DNA from: Panax quinquefolius
Taxonomy: Eukaryota > Streptophyta > Magnoliopsida > Apiales > Araliaceae
Direction: 5' to 3'
NCBI GenBank assembly: GCA_020205615.1
Contig: CM035162.1
Location: forward strand, 45,374,464 to 45,438,463
Length of the DNA: 64,000 nt
Below, piece by piece: positions 35,422-46,497 of the stretch. Made by a program: the position numbers and the translations under genes. The notes below the pieces were generated by a model. That model was not told the DNA's origin. It was given only the letters and a program-made list of their open reading frames with translations, and made no database searches. Numbering within the stretch: position 1 is the stretch's first letter; every line of letters starts with the position of its first letter.

Positions 35422-36134
35422 TAAAGGTAATTACTATTGGCGAAAGAGACTCTTTAGATGATGACATATGGGCCCCATAGAATAACCAAATTTACCACAA
35501 ACGCTCCTCATAATAGACTCTTTATATACATCAAGGATTGAATAAATATTACCACAAATCATTTTATTTTTAATCAACACATATTTAATATTTCAACAAT
35601 TATTAATCATTAATATTATAACTTTCGTCGTCTCAATTATTGATTTAATAATATAACATATTATACTGAGATGATCTTTGTGACAATAATTGAATCAATA
35701 ATATAAGAGATATGATGCAACAATTAATGTAGCAATAATTGAGTATAAGCGAGTGACTTCTCACGTAAGCATCAATAATCAATAAGGTGTGGTACTATGC
35801 AACCGCAGCGCCAGACATCGTACTTTTACTACCGGTAGTTCAAGCAGTTTTAACGGTAACACCTCGTAGTTATTTTTATAGAAAGATAATTTTTCGTTTT
35901 CTAACTACGACAATACTTCCGTTGTTGGGTCCACCAATGATTGTTCCGTCGTACGAATATTCCCTGACAAAAAGAATATTCCCCGACCAATCGAATATTA
36001 TATAACCACTTGCTTACTTTGCAAAATTTGTAAATATTACCCACAACTATAACATTATATCAAATCAACACCATAATATTCAAAAATATAATTCGAGAAA
36101 ATTATTCTTTATTCATAAAAGTTGGGGTCTTACA

Positions 36135-37269
36135 TAGCAATAAATCGGAATTAATCAAAACCCTAATCTCATTAAAATAAAATCCAAATTTATATATATA
36201 TCTTAATTAAGTCTTTCTTAATTAATATACCTATATATAAATTATCCTATTAATTAAAATTAAGTAATTTAAATACTATCAATCATATTGATATACTTAA
36301 ATCTTTACAATTTAAATTAATTCCCTTTTTAATTATGTTCTATGTGTGTGACCTATAGGTTATTATTACGTTGGCAATAATTTTAAAATCATATTATAAA
36401 ATTATAAATAGTGAGTGCATCTAGTAATGCATCATCGCTACCCAAGTAATAATAAGATCGATGATTCGATGCAACCTTTTCGTGACCAATGTTTCAATGT
36501 AATTTAATCCTTTTAACCTTAATATCCTAGATTAAACTCGAGTCATGGAATGTTTCAAACTCTTCATAATTTAATCTGAGTTTTTCTTGATCAATGAGTA
36601 GACTATATGAAACAAATCACTATTTGAGCAAGGCCATGCATTTCATAGTCCTACTCAATCAAGAGGCCTATGGATATCACCCCTTGTATATAGGATGGTT
36701 AAATTCCATCTAGATCACTCATATTCCTCACACGATTCATGATGTACCCAATAATCACCTTTATAGTCCACCCTATTAAAGGTGACATTTGATGATATCA
36801 AAGTACATAAATTCCCGTGTAGAAATATAGTGATTTCAGGTCGGAGGACCATTACATCATTGTTACTATGAGAATTGCTAATGACACTTCGCATAATGCT
36901 CCACATAGAATTCTCATGGTGGGTCTGTCCAGTACATCATTCTCTAACATGTACGTATGCATTGACTTAATATCTCAGTCAATCCACATACTAGTCTTAA
37001 TGCATCATTGTTGTCCCATCAACAATGATACTCGACTAGGGACATTTAAGAACAATGATACTAATTGTAATTATATAATCTCATGTTCAAGTCACATACT
37101 TGAAACTATATAAGTTGTATCAATATTCTAAGGATTATTATTATGTTAACATTTATATAACGCAATAAATAAAGCCATAATAAAATCATTCATTTATTCA
37201 ATCAAATATAATATCAAAACGTTAAGCAATTATATCAAATAATTGGCCTCTAGGGCATAAACTCTAATA
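36135..37269 (-). repeat. Copia solo LTR K, part 2 (LTR 5' end)
   Basis: This is the rest of the Angela-like copia LTR. In minus sense it begins with TTTATGCCCTAGAGGCC, the conserved start of that LTR group; the terminal CA has become TA at 37268-37269. It is followed by ATGAT (37270-37274), the same five bases as at 3435-3439. An ORF at 36868-37113 on the other strand is chance. Confidence 0.85.
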
Positions 37270-37301
37270 ATGATAATTTACTACTGTTCAGGTCGTGGAG
37301 T

Positions 37302-38144
37302 CTAATGGCGAGGTTGTCTTGGAAGAGGGCTCCTTGAATATTGAGCGATGAATTTGCCTTTTCCTTTCTCTCCTTCCCCTTTATTCTCCCCATTTATGTC
37401 AGCATCAAGGGTTCGAATATCTTCAGATAGTCGAGTCATGCCTTGTACGAGCTCGTTTAGCTGATTCTTGGAGTGAGCAATGTCTTCACGGTTTTCTTGG
37501 ATCAGAGAATCAGTTAGAGATTCTCTCTTTTGAAGAATGGCCAAGACAGTTTCTGTTTGTTGCATTTGGCCCATGGAAAATGCTTGGAAAAATTCTTTCA
37601 TTAAAGTTCGTAGACTCGTGAGACATTCCATCATACGATTATTTTGGGATTCCTGAGTATTCTGTAGAACGAGAATTTCTTCCATGTGTTTCTTGGCAGC
37701 TTAAAAGTGAATTTGATCCTTTTCATTGATACTCTGAATCGTTTCCTTTATGATCTCCCAAAGCTTCTTTGTAAGCTCAATACTTAGATTGCTGGGGAGG
37801 GTGTTGGCAGCATCGATCAAATAAGTCAGCCTCAGATAAACAAAGTCTGAGGGAAATTCAAGTTCTTCTTATATGTCCTTGGTTACCTTCTGAGATGCTT
37901 CAGACAACTCCATTTTGGTAGGAAGATCTAATATGAGCTCAAAGAGTTACTGATTATTTGGAGGAAAGGCTCTTGTATATTGATCTTGCATATTGTAGAG
38001 AGTAAGATCAAGATTGAAATAGTTATTGGTTGATGAGGATGGGATATCTGATAGAGGAGCAGGTGCGTGATGTTGAGTCTCATTAGGAGGTGACTCTACA
38101 TTTTGAGTAGGTGACTTTACGATTGGATTTGGATTAATAATCAT
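37302..38144 (-). pseudogene. Copia J env-position ORF, N-terminal and central part
   Basis: One minus-strand frame, broken by a few stops, runs from about 38144 to 37302. The start is proline/serine-rich (NPNPIVKSPTQN), followed by an alpha-helical part with heptad-like spacing (MEEILVLQNTQESQNNRM; QENREDIAHSKNQLNELV), consistent with a coiled coil, then a K/G-rich tail. At least two stops near the tail can be read as Gln codons changed by C-to-T. It would continue into 3215-3434. Position before the 3' LTR suggests the SIRE env-like ORF. No transmembrane segment is evident, so an envelope function is not supported. Confidence 0.45.
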
Positions 38145-39365
38145 AGTGAGAGAAGATAGGAGACTGGATCAATACCAAATTAGGTATGTTTGGTTCATCA
38201 GTTATAGAATGTTGGGTGTAAGACCCCAAGTTTTATGAATAAAGATTAATTTTTCTCGAAATATATTTTTGAATATTATGGTGTGGATTTGATATAATGT
38301 TATAGTTGTGGGTAATATTTACAAAATTTTCAAAGTAAGCAAGTGGTTATAAAATATTCGATTGGTCGGGGAATATTCGTTTTAACAGGGAATATTCGTA
38401 CGACGGCACAATCATTGGTGGACTCCACAAACGAAATAATTGTCGGAGTTAGAAAATGACAGAATTATCTTTTTATAAAAATAACGGCGAAAGTTTTACC
38501 GTTAAACTATTGAAATACCTGGTAGTAAAAGAACAGTAATACGCGTGGTTGCATAATATCACATGGTATTAATTATTGATCCTTACGTGAGAAGTCACGC
38601 AGTTATACTCAATTATTGCTACAATAATTGCTGCATAATATCTCTCATATTATTGATTCAATTATTGTCATAGTATCATCTGCAAAATATTTATTATTAT
38701 TAAATCAATAATTGAGACGACAAAGTTGTTCATATTATTATTTGCAATATTGACAATGTCTAGAAAGTTTTGTCGATGAGAGGTTTAGTCACCTAATTGC
38801 GCGCCAATAGGGAGAAATCCTTATCGGAAAGCCCCTTCTTTCCTGGGAATGATCTGGTTGTTAAATATTGTGAGTTATAATATTAATGATGAATAAGTTT
38901 GTGTTGATTAAAGATGAAATTGATATTTCCATTGTGTTGGGATTATTAGTGTTAGTGAAAATCAACATTTATTTCGATAATAATTGATTTTTGAAGGTTA
39001 TATTGACCAATCAGGTAATTAATCAGATAAATGAGCACTTAATTGCTATTAATTCAAATGCTTATAACTATTGATTCACATGCATGTACTATTAGGGGAG
39101 GTGGTACAAGATTGATAATACTTCCATGACTAAATTAAAAATAGAGGTATAGATGAAGGTACTATACCGTAACTATTTTTTTCAAATGTATAGAACTATT
39201 GATTCACATGAATGTACTATTAATTCACATTCAAGTACTATTAGGGGAGGTTGTGCAAGTTTGATAATACTTGCAGGACTAAATTAAAAATGAAGGAAAA
39301 GATGAAGGTAATATATTGTAATATTCCGAGCCCCAAAACGTGCAATTATCAAAACTATATTTTCC

Positions 39366-39373
39366 TATAAATA
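39366..39373 (+). promoter_or_regulatory. TATA box of LTR C
   Basis: TATAAATA in CCTATAAATAGAAGC. The GA-rich stretch 39417-39470 follows, as expected for a plant 5' untranslated exon. Confidence 0.65.
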
Positions 39374-39505
39374 GAAGCTCATTCTTTTTTTATTCTCACC
39401 AATTCATTAAGACTCACAAGAGCAATTATAGAGAGAGAAGCTATAGAGAGAAAGAAGAAGAGAAGTTTGCTACTTCATTATTACAGTATCCAGTCTTCTT
39501 CTGAG

Positions 39506-40576
39506 GTAAGGGATATTATTTTTGTTCAACATTCGTAGAAAATAATATTTTCTTCCATACTCTGTAGTATATGAGTAATATTATTTCGTTTCGTATTCCT
39601 AATTCTACACTCATTCTGTTAAAGTATTGTTGATATACTCCGTGAAATTAGTAGAATATCCTTGATATTTGCGCTTCATCCAATATCTTTCCATGGAAAT
39701 ATTATTCTGAGCATTCTTGATAATTATTGATCTTTTCATACCGAAATACTATTCACGGGATACTATTCACAAAGTACTATTCATATGGTACTATTCACAA
39801 AGTACTATTCGAGAATACTATTCACAAAGTACTATTCTCGGGTACTATTCACAAAGTACTATTCATGGGGTACTATTCACCTGGGAAATTATTCATGACA
39901 AAAAATTGATTTATTTGTTGTCCAAATCATTTTTGATAAATATTATTCTTGAATTTTACTCCACAAAGTAGTATCATGTTGACAATTTGGATATTATTGA
40001 ATTCTGGATAAATTAAATTATAAATCTTTAAAAATTTATCATTTGCTTTCTTTTAATTGAATTATTATATCATTGTTATCATCATCATGCTTATATTGTG
40101 ATAAAAGTCATATGTGGCTTATGTGCATAGATGTACTATTGATTGGTATGATTATGACCCAGGATTATACGGTATAATCATGACTGTAATGTTACAAATG
40201 ATGTGATAAAAGTCCTCATTGGCCCATTGTGCATTGATGGACAATTGTTGGTATGATCATGACCATTGATGATTACATGAATATCATTGGCTCGTATTGC
40301 AGGGATGATTCGATGATGTGGTTTATTTATTAAGCTGAGTCTCAGCGATAAAGTTGATGAAAAACTTTTTAAATTATAGAAGATAGTAGATATCATGCTC
40401 TACTTGACTCTTCTAATAGATTGTTTGTTCCACTTTAGTTAAACTTGATGTTTATTGTATTTTTATCAGTTTAACATTGTTGAAGTCTAACGATAATTTA
40501 TTCTGCATTATCTTAGTTATAATATTTCTTACTGGGCTAGTTGAGCTCACCCTTTTACTTTCATTGTTCTCTTCAG
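39506..40576 (+). other. Candidate leader intron in LTR C
   Basis: CTGAG|GTAAGGGAT at 39501-39514 is a near-consensus 5' splice site, 133 bp after the TATA box. GGGCTAGTTGAGCTCACCC at 40534-40552 supplies CTCAC as a branch point, followed by a pyrimidine-rich tract and TTCTCTTCAG|G ending at 40576. Length 1071 nt. Gag starts in the next exon at 41031. This is the clearest example in the window. Confidence 0.6.
39747..39880 (+). repeat. Ten TACTATTC tandem repeats in LTR C
   Basis: Ten copies of TACTATTC occur with a period of about 14 bp; the commonest full unit is TACTATTCACAAAG. They lie about 240 bp into the candidate intron. Element E has the same core, in the same orientation relative to transcription. 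Confidence 0.9.
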
Positions 40577-40845
40577 GAAATGAGAACGTAGCTGGGACTA
40601 GTCGGGGAACAGAGTGACGGTCCGAGATGGTGGCTATAGTAGTCCTCACTATTTTATGAAATAGTGTGATAATAAATGTAATGAGAACTTCATTTGAGTT
40701 TGAATACTGTCTATGAGACAATATTTGTGTAAAAACTCTAAGCTACACTGTTGTAGTGTATAAAAGAAGTTTGTATTTGATTTATGTACCATGTATTTGG
40801 CGACTCAGAATGGGTGATGTATACCTATTTTGGGGGCGTCACAGT

Positions 40846-40857
40846 TGGTATCAACTC
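40846..40857 (+). other. Primer-binding site of element C
   Basis: TGGTATCAACTC keeps the first eight bases of the usual site; GAGC is changed to ACTC. Confidence 0.75.
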
Positions 40858-41030
40858 TTAGGGATATGATCCCTGGCTAACATGTGAGACTAGAACTAGG
40901 ATGGGAGAGACGAGAAATTCCTTTGCTAGTATAACCTACCTAAGTTTATTTGATATTTATTTGGTCGGTCAGAGTATAGGGATAATATGTGACATGTCAA
41001 TTAACCCTTGTTTTATGGAAGTATTTGATA

Positions 41031-42140
41031 ATGGCATCCGAAAATGTTGAGATAAGAAATGAAGCACATGAGACCGTTGAGTCACCAACGATAAATACCC
41101 AGGATAGTATGCATCAAGATGGAAATAATTCTCAGGAAAACAACAACACTGACCAAATGATGAACGATGGGATGTTAAGAGGCTTTATGCAATTCATGTA
41201 ACATCAAGCGAGAACGACTCCTGTTTAAAATGCAGGTGGAAACACTGGCAACTCTCGGGCGGTCACCGCTAAACAGTTCAAGGAGCTGGGACCACCATAG
41301 TTTTTGGGAGTGCCAAAACCACTTAAGGCTAGGACGTGGATAAAGCAGATCACCAAGATATTTGATGTCTTGGGATGCTCCGAGGAGCAAAAGGTTCCCT
41401 TTTTCCACCTTCATGTTGCGAGGAGAGGCATATTACTGGTGGGAATCTGTAAAGCGTACTCAACCTGCCATACTAAAGATGTCTTGGGAGAATTTCCAAG
41501 AACTGTTCAATGACAAGTACTTTCCCGAAAGTATTCATCACATGAAGGAGATAAAGTTTATCAAGTTGGAGCAAAACAATATGACCGTGTCACAGTACGA
41601 AGCTAAGTTTGCCGAGTTGTCCCGGTTTGCGTCCCACTTGGTTGATAATGAGGAGAGAATGACGCGGATGTTTCTTAGAGGTTTGAAACCTAAGATACGT
41701 CAATACCTAATTTATCACAAACTGTGTTTGTATTCAGATGTTTCAAATAGGGCTTAGTTATTGGAGCGCGATAATGAGTCAACCCAACCAAGAGAGAGTA
41801 GTCGGTAAATCGATAATACTAGTGGTAGCAGTCATCGAAGCGGTGACAAAAACGTGGAGGGAATCAACATGCCAGAAGTGGTAACCACTTCGGTGGTAAT
41901 AATGGCCAAGATAATAGAAGTGGAAATTTCAAGAAGAGGAAATTCAATAATGATGGAAAGACGTCAGCACCAGCACATGTTGTTAAGGAAGGAGAACGAT
42001 CGACGGTCGTATGTTACAAATGCGGAGGGGAGGGACACATCGGTCCAAAGCTGTATACGCAATGAGTCCAAAGCATGTTACAATTATTGAAGAGAAGGTC
42101 ACCTAGCCTGATTTTTTCATGCACCGAAGTCAAGTCCAGC
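41031..42140 (+). pseudogene. Gag of element C
   Basis: It starts MASENVEIRN at 41031. The gag domain follows (FKELGPP, WIKQITKIFDVLGC, ELFNDKYFPESIHH, FIKLEQNNMTVSQY, LSRFASHLVDNEERM). Stops lie near 41201, 41226 and 41298 and a frameshift near 41400. The first zinc knuckle (CYKCGGEGHIG) is cut by a frameshift; the second has lost its second Cys (CYNYxREGHLA). Confidence 0.85.
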
Positions 42141-42144
42141 TTGG

Positions 42145-45100
42145 ATGGATGGATCAAAGGTAGTCCCAAACAAGACTAAATCGGTAGTTCAAGAGAGAGC
42201 ATTTGTCGTAACCTCCCAAAAAGAGAGGAATCCGAATGAGGTGATCACGGGTAAGCTAATCATAAACTCTAGCGAAGTCTATACCTTATTTGATACCGGT
42301 TCTACCCATTCTTTTATTTCTCCTACTTGCACTCAACATTTAAATTTGACTTTGGAGAAATTAGACTTTGACTTTTCTGTTGAAACTACGTTGGGAGAAA
42401 CCTACATTACATCCACTATTTATAAGTCTTGTTTGGTTCAAATCGGTACCCTCACATTACATGTCGATCTTACTTCCTTAAAAATACTTGCGTTTAATGT
42501 GATTTTAGGGATTGATTAGTTAACTACTCATCATGCTAAAATTGATTGTTTTCGTAAGGTTGTTAGCTTTCATATTCCTAACCAACCTATTATGAGAATT
42601 CAAGAAAACCAAACCACTAAAGTCAATCATTGTCATATCAAGCCATAAAGCTGTTCGTTTATTGAAAAATAGATGTCAAGCTTTCTTAGCCCATGTCACA
42701 GATTTAAACTAAAATACGTCAGATTTGAATGATATTTCTATTATTAATAAATTTCCTGACGTATTCCCTGAAGAACTTCCTTGCTTACCTCCAGAGCGTG
42801 AAATCAAATTTTGTATTGATCTTGAACCCAGTATAAAACCTATTTCCAAAGCCCTATATCGAATGGCTCCTATTAAACTTCAAGAGTTAAAAATTCAACT
42901 ACAGGAATTGTTAGACATCAATTTCATTCATCCTAGCACATCTCCTTGGGGTGCTCATGTTCTATTCGTGAAGAAGAAAGATGGAAGTATGCGACTTTGT
43001 ATTAATTATCGGGAGTTGAATCATGTCACCATCAAAAATAGGTACCCGTTGCCTCGCATTGATGACTTTTTTGACTAGTTGCAATGCGCCAAATTCTTTT
43101 CAAAGATCGATTTTTTTTCGAATATCATCAGTTAAAGATTAAAACCAATGACATCTCAAAGACTGCTTTCAGAACTCAGTACAAGAGTTATGAATTCCTA
43201 GTCATGTCTTTTGGACTGACTAATGCTCATATTGCCTTCATGGATATGATGAACCGAGTATTCAAGGAATATTTGGATCATTCCGTGGTTGTCTTTATTG
43301 ATGAAATCCGCATATACTCCAAAAGCCGTGAAGATCATGAGCACCACTTGAGGCTGATACTCCAAAAGCTTCGTGAAAATAAGCTATATGCCAAGTTGAA
43401 GAAATGCGAGTTCTGGCTTGAGGAAGTAGCATTCCTTGGGCACGTGATATCAAATCATAGAATATCTATTGACCCGACAAAGATTGAAGCAATTCAAAGC
43501 TGGGAGCAACCTAAGTATGTGACCGAAGTACGTAGCTTTCTTTGCTTAAATGGTTATTATCGGAGATTCGTAGAAGGGTTTTCTCGAATCGCTACTCCAT
43601 TAACTCAACTGACTCAGAAAGATACAAAATTCGGTTGGAGCGAGGAATATGTGAAGAGTTTTCAAGAACTCAAGAGGAGACTCATTTCAGCACATGTTCT
43701 GACAATACCATCTGGCTCAGAGGGATTTGGCATCTATAGTGATGCTTCAGGCAAAGGGTTAGGATGTGTTCTCATGCAACATGGGAAAGTCATAGCTTAT
43801 GCCTCACGACAACTCAAAGAATATGAGAGGAATTATCCTACCCATGATCTAGAGTTGGCGGTTTGCATTTTTTTACGCTTGATTTGGAGGCATTACGGTA
43901 TAGATGGATGTAGAAGGTGGAGATATATACAGATCATAAAAGCCTCAAATATTTCTTCACTCAAAAGGAACTTAATATACGGCAACGACATTAGCTTGAG
44001 ATGTTGAAATATTACAATCATACCATTCAATACCATCCTGAAAAAACGAATGTAGTAGCTGACGCATTGAGTAGAAGATCATATGCAGGTACGAGTGTGA
44101 TATTGTCAACGCAAAGACCCATTTTGTATGACTTACAAAGGATGGAGATAGAGTTAAAGACTCCAGAGACCCACGTGATGATGTCGAATATACAAGTAGA
44201 ACCGACTTTAATCGATAAATTAAAGTTACTCAAGCTACAGATCTGGAGCTGATGCGTATGAAGAAGAAAGTGCAAGAAGGTGCTATTCCGGAAGTAAGAA
44301 TCGATGAAGAAGGAATACTTCGAGTCAACTCCAGACTTTGTGTTCTTAAAATTTCTGACTTGAAATATAAAATCATGATGGAGGCGCATAATACACCATT
44401 TGCAATCCATTCTGGGAGTACCAAAATGTATCGTGATATTTGACATACATTTTTGGTGGAGAAATATGAAGAGATAGATAGTGGGGTTTATCTCAAGGTG
44501 TCTAACTTATCAACGAGTCCAGGCGGAGCATCAAGTGCCAAAAGGTCTATTGCAACCACTTGAAATTCTAGAATGGAAGTGGGAGCACATTACCATGGAT
44601 TTTGTTACTGGTCTCCCCAAGGTTTCTCAAGGCATAGATGCGATTTAGGTCATTATTGATAGATTGACCAAGTCTGCTCATTTCTTACCAATACAAGAAA
44701 CTTATTCACTTGAACGTCTTGCTCGTATATACATAAATGAGATTATAAGACTACATGGTATGCCAGTATCCATAGTTTCTGATCGAGGCCCAAGATTCAC
44801 TTCATGATTTTGGGTTAGTTTGCAAAAAGCTATGGGCATGGATTTACGATTTAGTTCGGCATATCATCCTCAAACAGACGGGAAGTCGGAGAGGACTATT
44901 CAAACTCTTGAAGATTTATTAAGACTCTATGTCCTTGACTTTAAAGGAAGTTGGGACAAGTTCTTGCCATTGGTGGAATTGTCTTATAACAATAGTTATC
45001 AAGCAAGTATTGGCATGGCTCCATTTGAGGCATTGCATGGAAGAAACTGTCATTCTCCAGTATGCTGGGATGAGGTGGGTGAAGCAACGTTGTTGGGACC

Positions 45101-45674
45101 GGAGTTGGTACGTATAACTACAGAAAAGATTTAAACGATCCGACAACGTATAAAAACCTCACAAGATCGACAAAAGAGTTATGTTGATCTTCATCGAAAG
45201 AACGTGGATTTAAATATTGGAGATCATGTGTTGTTACGTGTTGCTCCATGGAAAGGAGTTACGAGATTTGGAAAGAGAATAAAGCTCAATCCTCGATTCA
45301 TTGGCCCATTTGTAATTCTCGATCGAGTAGGAACTGTGGCATATAGACTCGCCTTACCGCCAAGTATGTCTCATGTTCATAACGTTTTTTATATATCTAT
45401 GTTACGTAAATACATGAAAGACCCGAACCACATTATTGAATTATAACTGGATGAGATAGCGGAAGATTTAACGTATGAAGAGGTACCTGTTAAAATCTTG
45501 GATAAGAATGATAATATTCTATGCTCCAATGTTATACCTCAAGTCAAAGTTTTGTGGAGAAACCACAATGTCGAGGAAATGACCTGGGAGTTAGAATCTG
45601 AAATGAAGTTAAGGTATCCTCACATCTTCAACATACTAGGTACGCATCCTAATTTGAAGGACGAAATTTCATAA
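42145..45674 (+). pseudogene. Pol of element C
   Basis: Protease DTGS is at 42292-42303. RT begins near 42930 and has a stop near 43075; its catalytic FIDD box reads FIDE at 43294-43305. RNase H spans about 43725-44090 with a frameshift near 43880. Integrase follows: zinc region (HNTPFAIHS, 44390), core ([10 protein letters not shown], 44592; SDRGPRFTS, 44780; KSERTIQTLED, 44883), and C-terminal GDHVLLRVAPWKG (45219). The chromodomain-like VEEMTWELESEM ends pol at 45674. Several stops look like single-base changes from Trp or Gln codons. Inactive. Confidence 0.88.
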
Positions 45675-45685
45675 GAAGGGGAGGT
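45673..45685 (+). other. Polypurine tract of element C
   Basis: AAGAAGGGGAGGT directly before the 3' LTR start TGTAAGACC; identical to that of element A apart from the last base. Confidence 0.8.
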
Positions 45686-46497
45686 TGTAAGACCCCAACT
45701 TTTCTGAATAAAGATTAATTTTTCTCGAAATATATTTTTGAATATTATGGTGTAGATTTGATATAATGTTATAGTTGTGGGTAATATTTACAAATTTTGC
45801 AAAGTAAGTAAGTGGTTGTAAAATATTCAATTGGTCGGGGAATATTCATTTTAACGGGGAATATTCGTACGACGGCACAATCATTGGTGGACCCCACAAA
45901 CGAAATTATTGTCGGAGTTAGAAAGTGACAGAATTATCTTTTTATAAAAATTACGGCGAAAGTTTTACCGTTAAACTGTTTAAATACCTGGTGGTAAAGA
46001 ACGCGATGTATGGCGTGGTTGCATAGTAACTGCAGTATTGATTATTGATGTTTACGTGAGAAGTCACTCAGTTATACTCAATTATTGTTATAGTAATTGC
46101 TGCATAATATCTCTCATATTATTGATTCAAATATTGTCACAATATCATCCGCATTATATTTATTATTATTAAATCAATAATTGAGACGACAAAGTTATTC
46201 ATATTATTATTTGTAATACTGACAATGTCTAGAAAGTTCTGTCGATGAGAGGTTTGGTCATCTAATTGCGCGCCAATACTGACAATGATCTGGTTGTTAA
46301 ATATTGTGAGTTATAATATTAATGATGAATAAGTTCGTGTTGATTAAAGGTAAAATTGATATTTCCATTGTGTTGGGATTATAAGTATTAGTGAAAATCA
46401 ACATTTATTTCGATAATAATTGATTTTTGGAGGTTATATTGACCAATCGGGTAATTAATCAGATAAATGAGCAATTAATTGCTATTAATTCAAGTGC
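45686..46497 (+). repeat. 3' LTR of element C, truncated
   Basis: Matches the first part of 38217-40843 as far as ATTCAAGTGC, then breaks off. An about 50-bp stretch present near 38800-38850 is missing here. The promoter and intron region is lost. Confidence 0.85.

Larger units (their letters stand above)
3801..36134 (-). mobile_element. Ty3/gypsy chromovirus A (Tekay/Del-like), heavily nested
   Basis: Element A has two matching LTRs (3801-6255 and 33804-36134), a primer-binding site at 33790-33801 and a polypurine tract at 6256-6268, all minus-strand. Its own internal sequence is about 6.4 kb: 33154-33803, 11688-12051 and 6256-10091. The rest is hAT element F and gypsy element B. Domain order is gag, protease, RT, RNase H, integrase and a degenerate chromodomain-like tail. 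Stops and frameshifts make it inactive. It lies inside copia LTR K. The flanks (ATAAC left, TAGCA right) give no convincing target duplication. Confidence 0.9.
33804..36134 (-). repeat. 5' LTR of element A
   Basis: This 2331-bp LTR pairs with 3801-6255. The TATA position is mutated (AATAAATA, 35234-35241). It has the candidate intron and five units of the 31-bp repeat. It borders copia LTR K at 36135. Confidence 0.9.
38217..40843 (+). repeat. 5' LTR of element C
   Basis: This 2627-bp LTR begins TGTAAGACCCC and ends GCGTCACA. It contains a TATA box, an excellent donor, ten TACTATTC repeats and a conserved acceptor. About 39050-39300 has two copies of a block with GATTCACATG..GTACTATTAGGGGAGG. 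Confidence 0.9.
38217..46497 (+). mobile_element. Ty3/gypsy chromovirus C (same group as A), 3' LTR truncated
   Basis: C has a 5' LTR (38217-40843), primer-binding site, gag, pol with protease, RT, RNase H, integrase and chromodomain-like end, a polypurine tract and the first 812 bp of the 3' LTR. The proteins are near-identical in layout to element A. It inserted into element J (left flank TTGGG). The right end is lost where another sequence begins at 46498, so the target duplication cannot be checked. Confidence 0.9.

Noticed and set aside
3796..36139. Target duplication for element A (ATAAC left, TAGCA right)
   Set aside because: The flanks do not match well enough; the insertion is supported by continuity of LTR K instead.
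36868..37113. 81-codon ORF in copia LTR K
   Set aside because: It is antisense within a solo LTR with no coding signature.
39747..39880. CRISPR-like array appearance of the short regular repeats
   Set aside because: Units are about 14 bp with almost no spacer, inside a plant LTR; this is a tandem repeat.
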